Notes: generated from the sequence alone by a model not told the origin. A DNA stretch of 64,000 nucleotides from Annona cherimola (GCA_030490835.1 CM059972.1:50077563-50141562), one strand, 5' to 3'; positions 10,841 through 20,595 are shown, counted from the stretch's first letter. Program-made: numbers and translations.

Positions 10841-12180
10841 CAATTCGAGTACAAAGATTAGAAGATGACGAAGATCTCCAAGTAAATCAAATTGGACGGT
10901 GTGTATCTGAGGTAACTACAAACAATGATGACTGGCGCATCCCTATCATCAATTACCTCAAATATGGTATTGAACCAGATGATCCAAGTGCGAGGAAGTC
11001 ACTGAGAAAGGCTGTTTTGCGATATACCGTGTTTCAAGATAACTTGTATCGGATTGCTTTTGATGGGCTTTGGCTTCGCTGCATCGACGGGAATGATATT
11101 TGGCAGGTTCTTCAAGACACACACTCCAGCGAATGTGGCGCCCACCAATCTGGACGTCACCTTTATCATAGGATCAAAACATTGGGCTATTATTGGCCCA
11201 CAATGGTCCAAGACTCCATCAATTTTGCAAAATCCTGTGAAGCCTGCCAAATGCATGGAGATATTTATCATATTCCTGCTTCAGTAATGTCTCCAGCACC
11301 TATTTCATGGCCTTTCTCTTGGTGGGGTTTTGATATTGTCGGTCCGATAAACCCGTCATCATCTAAAGGACACTTATATATTTTAGCCGCTACGGATTAT
11401 TTCTCCAAATGGGCAGAAGCTAAAGCTTACAGGAGAGTCCGAGCACAAGAGGTGGTTGAATTTATCAAGCACCAAATCATCTACCGTTATGGTGTTCCCT
11501 ATCAAATCACCTCAGATAATGGCACGCCATTCAAAAATGATAAAGTAAATCAGTTATGCCGAAGGTTTGGAATCAAACAAGTGTTCTCATCGCCCTATTA
11601 CCCACAAGGAAATGGTCAAGCAGAGGCATTTAACAAAAATATCATTCGAATCCTCAAAAGGACCACTGTGAAAAATAAGCGTGATTGGCATGAGAGGTTA
11701 CCCGAAGCATTGTGGGCCTACAGAACCACACATCGAACTGCGACGGGAGCAACGCCATATTCATTACTTTTTGGCGCAGAAGCAGTCTTACTAGTGGAAA
11801 TTCAGTTAGCATCTTTAAGGGTTGCCATCCATTCTGGGTTAACTACTGAACAACAAGCCAAACTTCGCTTCAACGAGCTCGAGGCACTAGATGAAAAACG
11901 AGTTCAAGCACGACAACGGATCGAACTCTATCAAGCTCGAATGGTCGAAGCATACAACAAAGTCGTGAGGCATCGCTCATTCAAAAGAGGGGATTTGGTG
12001 CTAAAGCTACGCACGGAGCTTATGACCGGGGGCAAACTTACCGGCAAATTCGAGCCTAAATAGGAAGGGCCTTACATCATTGAGAGGGTCCATGGCAATG
12101 GCACATATGAAGTTGTTAATTGCGGAAATCAAATGAAAGCAACCGTGAATGGGAATTACTTTAAAAAATACTATCCATGA
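10841..12180 (+). pseudogene. Tat-type integrase
   Basis: An HHCC zinc-binding region (HSSECGAHQSGRHLYHR ... CEACQMHG, about 11121-11260) is followed by the catalytic core: WGFDIVGPI, TSDNGTPF and NGQAEAFNK give the D, D, E residues. Then come [17 protein letters not shown] and SLLFGAEAVLLVE. A TAG at 12061 interrupts the C-terminal GPY-type module just before EGPYIIERVHGNG. The tail continues in frame to a natural stop at 12178-12180. It inserts element cDNA in the nucleus. The stop replaces the Trp of KPKWEGPY (TGG-to-TAG). Confidence 0.92.
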
Positions 12181-12425
12181 AATTACAAAGAAAGTCATAT
12201 ATCAAAGTTTTGCAAGAGAATCTCTACAGCCTCTCTCGTAGAAGGAAGGGACTCCTTCAAAACTCGAATGGAGTTCACTACATCAGCAGGAGAAACAGGT
12301 AACGGCTCTATCAATGTCAAATTCTCCCCGCCATGAGCATCATCATCAGATATTTCGACAACTAAGGCAGTTGTCAAAAAAAAAAAAGAGGGGGATTTTC
12401 CCGTTCTTCTCGGTTTCTTGCGAAA
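12181..12425 (+). other. Post-integrase noncoding stretch with candidate polypurine tract at 12376-12395
   Basis: No ORF of note. At 12376-12395 there is a 20-base all-purine run (twelve A, then GAGGGGGA), which has the composition of an LTR-retrotransposon polypurine tract. It is followed by TTTTCCCG rather than the expected TG, then within about 30 bases by the start of the AGO4-like sequence. The bases between tract and ATG could be AGO4 5' untranslated sequence. Confidence 0.5.
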
Positions 12426-14252
12426 ATGGAGGAGACGGAGGCTGAGGAGAAAGCTTTGCCGCCACCCCCACCTGTCATACCCCCAAGCGCGAAAAAAAAG
12501 TCTCAATGAATCGAGTTCCAGTGGCAAGGTCTGGCAGTGGGCGGAAAGGTTTCTCTGTCTTATGAAGATGGTAAACCTATTGATGGCAAAGGTATCGGAA
12601 AAAAGATCATGGATAGAGTTCACCAGACTTATATTGGTGACTTTAAGGGAAAGTACTTCGCTTATGATGGTGAGAAGAGCTTGTTTACAGTGGGGGGTCT
12701 TCCACAACAGAATTTTGAATTCAGTGTTGTGCTTGAAGACGTGTCCTCAAACAAAGTTAGTGGGAATAGTAGTCCTCATGGTAATGACAGCCCCGGGGAG
12801 GGAGATCGGAAAAGGCAAAGGCGTTCATATCAGACCAAGACTTTCAAAGTTGAGATACGTTTTGCTGCTACAATTCCAATGAAAGCTATTGCAAACGCTC
12901 TGCGAGGACACGATTCCTAGAGTTGTCAGGGTTCTAGATATAATCCTAAGGCAGCATGCTGCAAAGCAGGGTTGCCTTCTGGTTCGGCAGTCATTTTTTC
13001 ACAATGATCCTAGTAACTTAGTTGACATTGGAAGTGGAGTTTTGGGTTGTCGTAGTTTTCATTCTAGCTTCCGAACCAGTCAAGGGGCCCTGTTGATGAA
13101 TTTCTGATGGCTAATCAAAATGTTAGAAATCATGGTGAAATTGATTGGGGAAAGGCAAAGAGAACTGTGAAGAATCTGAGGGTGAAAACAAGACCCTCAT
13201 GGAATTTAAAATTGCAACCAGCAAATGTTTACTTTGAAACAGAAAAATGGAAGAGACGATAGCCCGTCTCGAACCATTGAGATTACAGTTTTCAATTATC
13301 GGCACATTGAGCTTAGGTTTTCTACAAATATGCCATGCATTAATGTTGGAAAGCCAAAACGCCCCACTTACTATCCTGTCAAACTCTGCTCTCTGGTTTC
13401 ATTGCAAAGGTATACTAAATCTCTGTCAACTTTGCAAAGATCATCACTGGTTGAAAAATCACATGGTTCTCCAGGCCAGTCAGATGTGCTGACAATTGCT
13501 GTTGTTGTTAGCTCAATGCAGTGGCTAAAGCTTTCCCACTACAGGGCATCAGTAAGGACCCGGTCACCAAAAGTAGAGATGATTGATTCATTGTTCAAAC
13601 CAGTATCAGACAAAGAAGATAAAGGCATAATCCAGGAGCTTCTAGTGGAATTCTATAAGAGCTCTGGGAAGAGGAAGCCTGACCAAATAATCATTTTTCG
13701 AGATGGAGTCAATGAGTCACAGTTTACGCAGGTCTTAAACATTGAACTAGATCAAATTATTCAGGCATGTAAATTCCTGGATGACAGCTGGTCACCGAAG
13801 TTTACAGTTATTGTTGCTCAGAAGAACCATCACACCAAGTTTTCCAGCTAAACTCACCAGATAATGTTCCAATTGGCACTGTAGTCGACAACAACATATG
13901 TCATCCTAGAAACTACGACTTCTACATGTGCTCTCATGCAGGGATGATTGGGACAACGAGGCCAACGCACTACCATGTATTATTGGATGAGATTGGTTTT
14001 TCACCGGATGATCTACAGGAACTTGTTCATTCATTGTCTTACGTATATCAAAAGAGCACCACAGCCATATCAATTGTTGCTCCTATCAGCTATGCTCATT
14101 TGGCTGCAACCCAGGTGTCTCAGTTTATGAAGTTTGAGGAATCATTTGAAACCTCATCTAGTCATGGGGGCATCACCTCTGCTGGAGCTGTTCCAGCGCC
14201 AGAACTTCCAAGACTTCACCAGAACGTGAGCAGTTCAATGTTTTTCTGCTGA
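12426..14252 (+). pseudogene. AGO4-like: Captured AGO4-like Argonaute retro-fragment (intronless, internally deleted)
   Basis: Starts MEETEAEEKALPPPPP, as in plant AGO4-clade proteins. It continues with RVPVARSGSGRKG (other frame), YEDGKPIDGKGIGKK, FAYDGEKSLFTVGGLP, a PAZ part (FLMANQNVRNHG, PCINVGKPKRPTYYP, LCSLVSLQRYTK) and PIWI parts (HGSPGQSDV, IIIFRDGVNESQF, AQKNHHTKF, AGMIGTTRPTHYHVL, YAHLAA). It ends with the family C-terminus SSMFFC and a stop. AGO4 loads 24-nt siRNAs and directs DNA methylation. Missing are ~25 residues near the N-terminus and everything from the linker after SLVEKS to just before HGSPGQ, removing MID and the first catalytic Asp. There are several frameshifts. AGO4 genes are intron-rich; none is seen here, indicating a spliced-RNA origin. 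Confidence 0.92.
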
Positions 14253-14374
14253 TGCCGAGATAACCCAGCTTAGCTGTGTAGGGACTTAATGACTACGTTT
14301 TAGATCTTCTATACACCTGTAGTCGTAGATGTTTCATTAGTTGTAACGATTTCATGGCCTCCTTAGCCACAAAA

Positions 14375-14406
<32 letters not shown>

Positions 14407-14778
14407 GTATATATATATACAGCCTAGCATAAAGGGGATCATTAAAATAGCTGTGGGGCAGTACCTCAAACACGAAAATCAAAGGGCTGCGGGCTCATTG
14501 ATTTATGAAGTTCTCGAGACTCTGTGCCTAAAAAAACTAATAATAATAATAAAATATAAAAATATAAAAATATAAAAATATAAAAAATATAAAAAAAATA
14601 TAAAAATGAGGCCTGTTGTACTACTACATGTCTGGAATTATGCCTTTACAAGTAGCCTATAGCAGCATAGTTCCTGAGGGGGCATTTGAAGAGATATATT
14701 TTTAACCATGATAAAAATATATATATATATATATAATAAATAAAATAAAATAATAATAAAATAATAAAATAAAATAAT

Positions 14779-14810
<32 letters not shown>

Positions 14811-14856
14811 ATCTGGAGCTGTGAAGAGATATATATATATATATATATTTTTAACC
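14253..14856 (+). other. AGO4-like 3' untranslated remnant followed by AT-rich low-complexity sequence
   Basis: The first ~110 bases after the Argonaute stop look like a plant 3' UTR (TGTAGTCGTAGATG, T-rich), ending near 14360 in a TATATG microsatellite. 14420-14535 is a short unrecognised stretch (peptide frame ...VGQYLKHENQRAAG) that could be another gene scrap. From 14535 to 14825 there are A/T runs of AATAA and ATAAA type. The phrase GAAGAGATATAT ... TTTTTAACCATGATA occurs at both 14688 and 14823, showing a local duplication around the AT-rich tract. Confidence 0.6.
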
Positions 14857-15190
14857 ATGATAGAATTATATGATGAGGATTCAAAGCAACAAAAAAGGAA
14901 GATTTCTCCACGATGGATTTTATTTCTGTGCTGCAGAAGTTTTCTTCTCGGAATTATTTTCACGACGAAGCTATGGTCTTCTCCCGAACCGGCGGCCCAG
15001 CTAACCTCCCAGCAACCGGCAGCAGGAGCTGTAGCTCGTTGCGAAGGATTGCACCACCACAAAGAAAATTGGACGCGATAGAGATATAATGGGAGAAGTA
15101 TCAAAGACCCATCAAGCGATTCAGACTCTGGATAAGTCAATCTCGATGCTCCAGATGGAGCTGGCAGCAAGTCGTAGCGCACAGGAGATG
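14857..15190 (+). pseudogene. Captured N-terminal fragment of a beta-1,3-galactosyltransferase
   Basis: From ATG 14857 the frame gives KRKISPRWILFLCCRSFLLG then IIFTTKLWSSPEP, a Golgi type II signal anchor. After a one-base frameshift near 15070 it reads DRDIMGEVSKTHQAIQTLDK and SISMLQMELAASRSAQE. That combination is the N-terminal DUF4094 region of plant probable beta-1,3-galactosyltransferases, which add galactose to arabinogalactan and other glycans. The catalytic domain is absent. The fragment is fused in frame to the following lectin sequence. It is a pseudogene piece within the Tat-type element. Confidence 0.8.
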
Positions 15191-15259
15191 TCCGCTCTTG
15201 AAGGATCGACATCTATTCTCGCGACGGGAGTGTCGGGACGAGCTCGGGAGGTAGGAGAG

Positions 15260-15763
15260 ATAGCTTTTCGCATTTCATTCCGGAATTCCCTGCTCCTTCT
15301 CTCCGTTCTCCTCCGCATCTGCTACGCCGTCGACACCATCTCCCCTTCGCAAATCCTCAAAGACGGCCAGACCCTCGTCTCCACCGCCGGCGACTATGAG
15401 TTCGGCTTCTTCACCCACGGCAAGTCATCCTTCCGCTACGTCGGCATCTGGTATAAGAAGGCCCCGCAAGAGAAGCAGTACGTCTGGGTGGCCAATAGAG
15501 AAGATCCGCTCGCCAACAACACAGGAGTCGTCTCCCTCGGCAGCGACGGGAACTTGGAGATTACCATGGGAGGTCAGCCGGTGTTTCAGGTCACGAGCGC
15601 GTCGGCAGCAACGAGGAATTCCACTACCGCGACGCTTCTCGATTCGGGGAATCTCGTCCTGAAGGATGCGCAGGGTAATTGGCTTTGGCAGAGCTTCGAG
15701 TACCCGACGCACACTATGCTGCCCGGCGTGAAGCTGGGGCTGAATCAGAAAATGCGGCCATAG
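15260..15763 (+). pseudogene. Captured bulb-type lectin domain of a G-type lectin S-receptor-like kinase
   Basis: A signal peptide (NSLLLLSVLLRICYA) leads into the mature start VDTISPSQILKDGQTLVS. Then come FELGFF-like YEFGFF, YVGIWYKK, YVWVANREDPL, LLDSGNLVL, LWQSFEYPTHTMLPGVKLG, the classic mannose-binding/B-lectin order of S-domain receptor kinases. These are plasma-membrane receptors, several in immunity. The fragment stops at a TAG at 15761, before the S-locus glycoprotein, PAN and kinase domains. It is GC-rich compared with the AT-rich tract upstream, consistent with separate origin. It is continuous in frame with the preceding galactosyltransferase piece. Confidence 0.9.
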
Positions 15764-15922
15764 ATTTCTTCCGTGAGCTGAGCTGGGGACAGGATGCTGC
15801 CGCGAAACGTTCGTTTCTTCTCCTCGCGAGAGCTTCTTCTTCCTGTTCCTGAGAGGTCGTGAGGGCACAAGCCTCCTTCAAGGGCTTAGCCGGCCGGAAG
15901 TGTTCCTTGCTTCCATACGTCC

Positions 15923-17620
15923 ATGGAAATCCCTTTCCCTCCTCTCTCACGGTGCTCCGGCAAGTCGCCTTCTTGCGTAGAAGCTCCAATCTCTGAAGAT
16001 TTAATAATCGAAGGCCACCAATCGCCCAAAGAAAGTGAGGAAGAGGTTTCTTCTGCGGCCGTTATTCTTTCTTTACCAGATGACTTGAGTTTCATGCCGG
16101 CCGCACAGTCCTCTCCCAAGGCTGGCATCTCGCCGCCGCCGGAGCTCCTTCCAAGATCTCTTGCGAAGGTCAGGGTGCCAAGGAGGAGAAACAACAGATT
16201 GGCGAGACCTTCTGCTACTTCTGCTTCTTCCTCTTCTTACCATGCCATAGCTTCCGCCGCCGCACCTTCTCAGCAGCACAGAGGAGTGCGTTTTGCATTG
16301 AGGCGCCGGAGTTTGACGGGATTGCATGGGCAGCGTGTTGGGCATCATGTTGAGGCTCTTGCATTCCTCTTGGGGTGTCAGTGGCTGCTGTTGTTGCTCA
16401 GAAAATCAGGTTCTGGAGCGAAAGAATGCCGAAGGGGAAAGGCCTCTAGCAGACCATCTTTCCATGATCTGCACAGAAGCTATGAAAGATTCTGTGGCGA
16501 GCGTGTTTGGACATAGGTTCGATGGTTTCATGAGAAACTTTGAAGTATCATTTGGCACCACTCTAAAGACATTGCTAACGGCGTTGCAATGTCTCAATCG
16601 AGCTTCTTCTAATGAGGAAAGAGATTCTGTGTGTAATTCTGATGCTATGTACTCTCATTTGGAAGGTCCATCTGCCCCTGATGATCATAGACGGCAACCT
16701 GATCATAATGAAGAAATTTGTGAGAATGCTCCATCCTATTCCATAGACCAGCATCTCGTTGTGCACGGGAGTGCCAATCAGCAACTGGCCAGTGCTTCTC
16801 ATGGCGCTTCTAGTTTTGGACATGATTACTCTTTCTTGAATATCTTTGAGAGATCTGTCATCGAGCAAGCTCGCTTGAATGATCTCAAGACATATGAGCT
16901 TGGTCTAAGCATGAAACGTTTAAGGCAGAAAGAATCACAGTTGACTCTCAGTTCCGATGCAAATTCCTTGGAGAGGTGTAAGCTATCTATGGGTATTTCT
17001 AAGGCTTCTTTCAAAGCAGAGAAATTGAAAAGCCAGCTAGAAGATACAAGACATGCCGAACTTCTCAAGAAGTGCATAGACTGCCTGGCTGCTGGGCTTC
17101 TTATCATGTCAGCCTGCCTTATATATGCAGCTTATGTTTATTCATATGAACGGATTGCAAAGGCAACAAACTCTTGCACATTCCCGCTCAAGGAATCAAA
17201 GGGTTGGTGGATCCCTAATCCAATGTCATCAGTTACTTCAGGGCTCCATACATTGAAATGTTATGTGATTGTTTTGAACCGCATGTTGTTTGGAGTTATG
17301 ATGATATTAGCCATTCCTTACTCTGTTCTCCAAGCATTCAGTGGCATCGAGACAGACCATGCCAGTGACTATCATCCTATTGCTATTAGGCGTTGCCTGT
17401 GGCTTCTTTGGCAAGCTGTGCATAGACACATTAGGCGGGAATGGATATTGCTGGCTTTTGCATTGGGAGGTACTCTGCTTGCTGCATTTTTTTCGCAAAC
17501 ATCCGCACACGCTATCCATTTAATGTTCTGTACGGCCCGGTTTCTGTGTCTCAAGAAGCTCAGGAGGATGTCCGGTTCCCGCACTGGATAAGGCAATTTC
17601 TATTTTACGATAAGTTATTC
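15923..17620 (+). pseudogene. CPR5-like: Captured CPR5-like (constitutive expresser of PR genes 5) retro-fragment
   Basis: The N-terminal part (15923-16370) is a low-complexity basic/serine-rich region. The conserved part reads VLERKNAEGE, CTEAMKDSVASVFGHRFDGFMRNFE, FLNIFERSVIEQARLNDLK, LKKCIDCLAAGLLIMSACLI YAAYVYSYERI and WWIPNPMSS. The ends of two further hydrophobic segments follow in other frames (VTIILLLLGVACGFFGKLCID, GYCWLLHWEVLCLLHFF, then PHWIRQF). CPR5 is a membrane nucleoporin controlling immunity and cell cycle. At least four small frameshifts are needed. The uninterrupted 1.27 kb frame argues for a spliced-RNA source, as CPR5 genes have introns. The end of homology is near 17605. 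Confidence 0.85.
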
Positions 17621-17689
17621 GAGCCAATTTTTGGTGATGGAAACTGAAATTGTCTCCCAAGTATATTTATGATACAGTGGAAGGCATGG

Positions 17690-18219
17690 TGGAGATCCTT
17701 TGTGGCCAGATCGTTGTTTTTCTTCGCGAAGAAAGCCGGGAACGGCAGCGAGCTAGGCGAGGGCGACGAGAAAAATGCCGCACCAGCATAGAGACCATCG
17801 TGGCAGTCACCGCTGACAGATCTGACATCCGTCAGCCGTGCCTTCCTTGGCACCATTTCCGGCTCCGGTCCCAGCCGGCCAGTCGAGCAGAGAAGCGAAT
17901 CCTCGTCCTCGATCCTGCCGATAAGGGCGCTACCGGCGGCGGCCTTGGTAGTGTCATCTCTACCGCCCGATCTGCTGCCTTCCAACGACGCGGATTTAAG
18001 ATCCTGCCCTCGCTTCAGTATTGTGACGTTCTCCATGACGAGAGGGTGCGATGGGAGTTTGACGACAGTCGGGGTCGAGTCGCCGGCATCCTTCGGAGCC
18101 GGGTAACGGCGTTTGCGACGGACAGGGCGAGAAGAGTTAGAGCAGGTGTTCCTTGACAGTCTCGGAACACATCGTATTTTCAAACAATCGTGAGAGGGGG
18201 GAAGGACTACCGTAGCCAT
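17690..18219 (-). pseudogene. Antisense PNRC-like host gene fragment in and before the 3' LTR
   Basis: On the minus strand, from ATG at 18219, a frame of ~175 residues reads MATVVLPPSHDC, VRRKRRYPAPKDAG, ENVTILKRGQDL, YAGAAFFSSPSPSSLPFPAF and NDLATKDL. The final SSPSPSSLPFP element resembles the PNRC motif of plant RNA-decay/transcription cofactor-like proteins, and VTILKRG the upstream conserved motif. The frame is open throughout and runs on through the LRR fragment side. The part right of 17892 is duplicated in the 5' LTR. Family identity is a recognition call that needs a profile search. Confidence 0.55.
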
Positions 18220-18262
18220 TTTGTCGGGGGGGCACGCAGAGAGCTTTAAGACAAGGAGAGAA

Positions 18263-18340
18263 GAAGATGCTGTGGAGCGAGGTCGCGTTGAAGAGCTGGT
18301 CGGGTATGGTACCACTGAAGTGGTTTCCATGGAGATCAAG
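18263..18340 (-). pseudogene. Antisense LRR fragment inside the 3' LTR
   Basis: Second copy of the LRR-coding fragment (LDLHGNHFSGTIPDQLF). It sits in a 113-residue open minus-strand frame (18478-18137). It lies between the PNRC-like antisense fragment and the TATA box, i.e. in U3. The two LTR copies agree over this stretch, showing it replicated with the element. Confidence 0.6.
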
Positions 18341-18641
18341 ACGGCCAGAAGAGCTACGCCAACGGCGACTTCTACGAGGGGTCATGGCGTTGGAATCTGC
18401 AGGAAGGGCAGGAACTGCGGATCGCAGATTGGGGCGGCAACCTGACTCAGACGTACTGGAACTTCTTGGGAAGCTCAAGGCCGTACCGAAGGCAATCAGC
18501 TCTGGGGAAGGATGTTCCGCGGAGATGTGCTCTACGCGAAAGCAATTCCGCGGGAAAGCGTTTCCGGTGCAGTTCCGCGGGGAAGCGGTTCCGCGTGCAG
18601 TTCCACGTGGATCCGGTTCCGCGGAAGCTTGGCCAGAGTCC

Positions 18642-18649
18642 TATAAATA
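18642..18649 (+). promoter_or_regulatory. Putative TATA box of the 3' LTR
   Basis: Consensus TATAAATA preceded by GGCCAGAGTCC and followed about 30 bases later by a CATTCGTGAGGGGG initiation-like region and a purine-rich leader. Intact here, altered in the 5' LTR. Confidence 0.6.
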
Positions 18650-18826
18650 CCCATTCGGCCCTTCATTCGTGAGGGGGAGGAAAGGAGAGAACTTTGAGCG
18701 AACAACGAAAACAGCGAAGACGAGAAAGAGAGATCTCCCGCGCTGAAGAGAGAATCGTGAGTTCTACATTTTTTTTTAGTTAAAAAAAAAAAGAAAAAAA
18801 AGAGGAGAGTTTCTTTCTAGTATATT

Positions 18827-18857
<31 letters not shown>

Positions 18858-18869
18858 CAGATATATATT

Positions 18870-19560
18870 ATTTTAAAAAAAAACTACTTTTCCCAACGTG
18901 GATACTCCCCGACTGGCGGGTTGAATTGACACACGGGTTAAGTATATTTTCTCTTTTAAAAATAAAATAAAAATATATGTGTATATTATATATATATAAA
19001 TATATATATATACACATATATATTATTTTCAAAAACTACTTTTCCCAACGTGGATACTCCCCGACTGGCGGGTTGAATTGACACACGGGTTAAGTATATT
19101 TTCTCTTTTAAAAAATAAAATAAATATATATATGTGTATATTATATATATATATATATCTATATATACATATGTATATTATTTTCAAAAACTACTTTTCC
19201 CAACGTGGATACTCCCCGACTGGCGGGTTGAATTGACACACGGGTTAAGTATATTTTCTCTTTTAAAAAATAAAATAAATATATATATGTGTATATTATA
19301 TATATATATATATACATATGTATATTATTTTCAAAAACTACTTTTCCCAACGTGGATACTCCCCGACTGGCGGGTTGAATTGACACACGGGTTAAGTATA
19401 TTTTCTCTTTTAAAAATAAAATAAAAATATATATGCGTATATTATATATATATAAATATATATATATACGTATATATTATTTTCGAAAACTACTTTTCCC
19501 AACGTGGATACTCCCTGACTGGCGGGTTGAATTGACACACGGGTTAAGTATATTTTTTCC
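18870..19560. repeat. Tandem repeat array in the 3' LTR (five units)
   Basis: The cores CCCAACGTGGATACTCCC ... GACTGGCGGGTTGAATTG recur near 18890, 19045, 19200, 19345 and 19498, spaced by TATATA microsatellites. One unit more than the 5' LTR. Confidence 0.9.
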
Positions 19561-20004
19561 TTCAAAAATAAAAATAAATATATGAGTATTTTCTATATAT
19601 AAAAATATATCAAAATATACATATATATTCAAAGGCGTTCAAAAATTGAGATTTTGATTTCTAAGATTATATAAATATCCCGCGGGCCTCCAAAAATGAA
19701 TATTTTGTCCGACGGCCCTTAAAAATATATATATATATATATATGTATTTGCCCCACGGGCCCCAAAAATATATATATATATATATATATATATTTAGAC
19801 TTTCAAAAATATATATATTAAAAAAAAAAAAAAGGAATTTTCATATACTTTTGCCCGAGTAGATACTCCCCAAACAGTGGGTTAAGTTGATACGCAGGGC
19901 TAAGTATCTTTCTATTATATATATACATATATATATATATAAAAAAATTACCTCTTCGCTCAATCCGAGCCTTAATGTCCAAGCAAGCCCTCCTAGGCTC
20001 AAAA

Positions 20005-20595
20005 CTCTCAAAAAAGCCCAAGATGGCTCAAAACTCTCCAAAAAGCCCAAGATGGCCCAAAACTCTCCAAAAAGCCCAAGATGGCTCAAAAAACTCTCCA
20101 AAAAGCCCAATGTGACCCAAAATCTCCAAAAAGCCCAAGATGGCACAAAAATCCCCCAACAAGCCCAGTTGGGCTCAAACCTTTTTTTAAATTGGTCAAA
20201 GATGACCCAAACATACTTTTTAAATCTGGTTGAATCCATTTCTTGGTAAAACCACCCAATTGTTCAATCCAGAGGCTGAAAGCGGGAGACGCTGGTTTCT
20301 TGTACAAGTACAGAAGCTGAAAGCGGGACACGCTGGTCTGCTGTGTAAATCCAGAAGCTAAGAGCGCACTTAGTTTGCTGTGTAGGGTCGCTAGTGTAGC
20401 CGACGGGCCTCTCACTAGTTCCCAAACCGAGTCATCGCTGATCGACGGGCTAAGCGTAAACTCACATTTCAGACATGGCGTGTGGCGTCGTATACCTCAC
20501 ATTTAAGTCATGGCGCATGGCGTCATGTACCTAATATTTAAGACATGGCGCGTGGCGTCATATACCTCACATTCGAGTCACGGCGCGGGGCGAAG
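20005..20595. repeat. 26-bp and about 43-bp tandem repeats of the 3' LTR
   Basis: Counterparts of the 1930-2070 and 2366-2500 arrays. The 26-bp tract has about six units against five in the 5' LTR; the ATGGCG-containing tract has four units in both. Confidence 0.8.

Noticed and set aside
12426..14252. A functional Argonaute gene
   Set aside because: Frameshifts, an early TGA after KKKSQ, loss of MID and the first catalytic Asp, and location inside a retrotransposon make it a pseudogene.
14646..15212. 188-residue minus-strand ORF
   Set aside because: Low-complexity AT tract and the antisense of the galactosyltransferase/lectin fragments.
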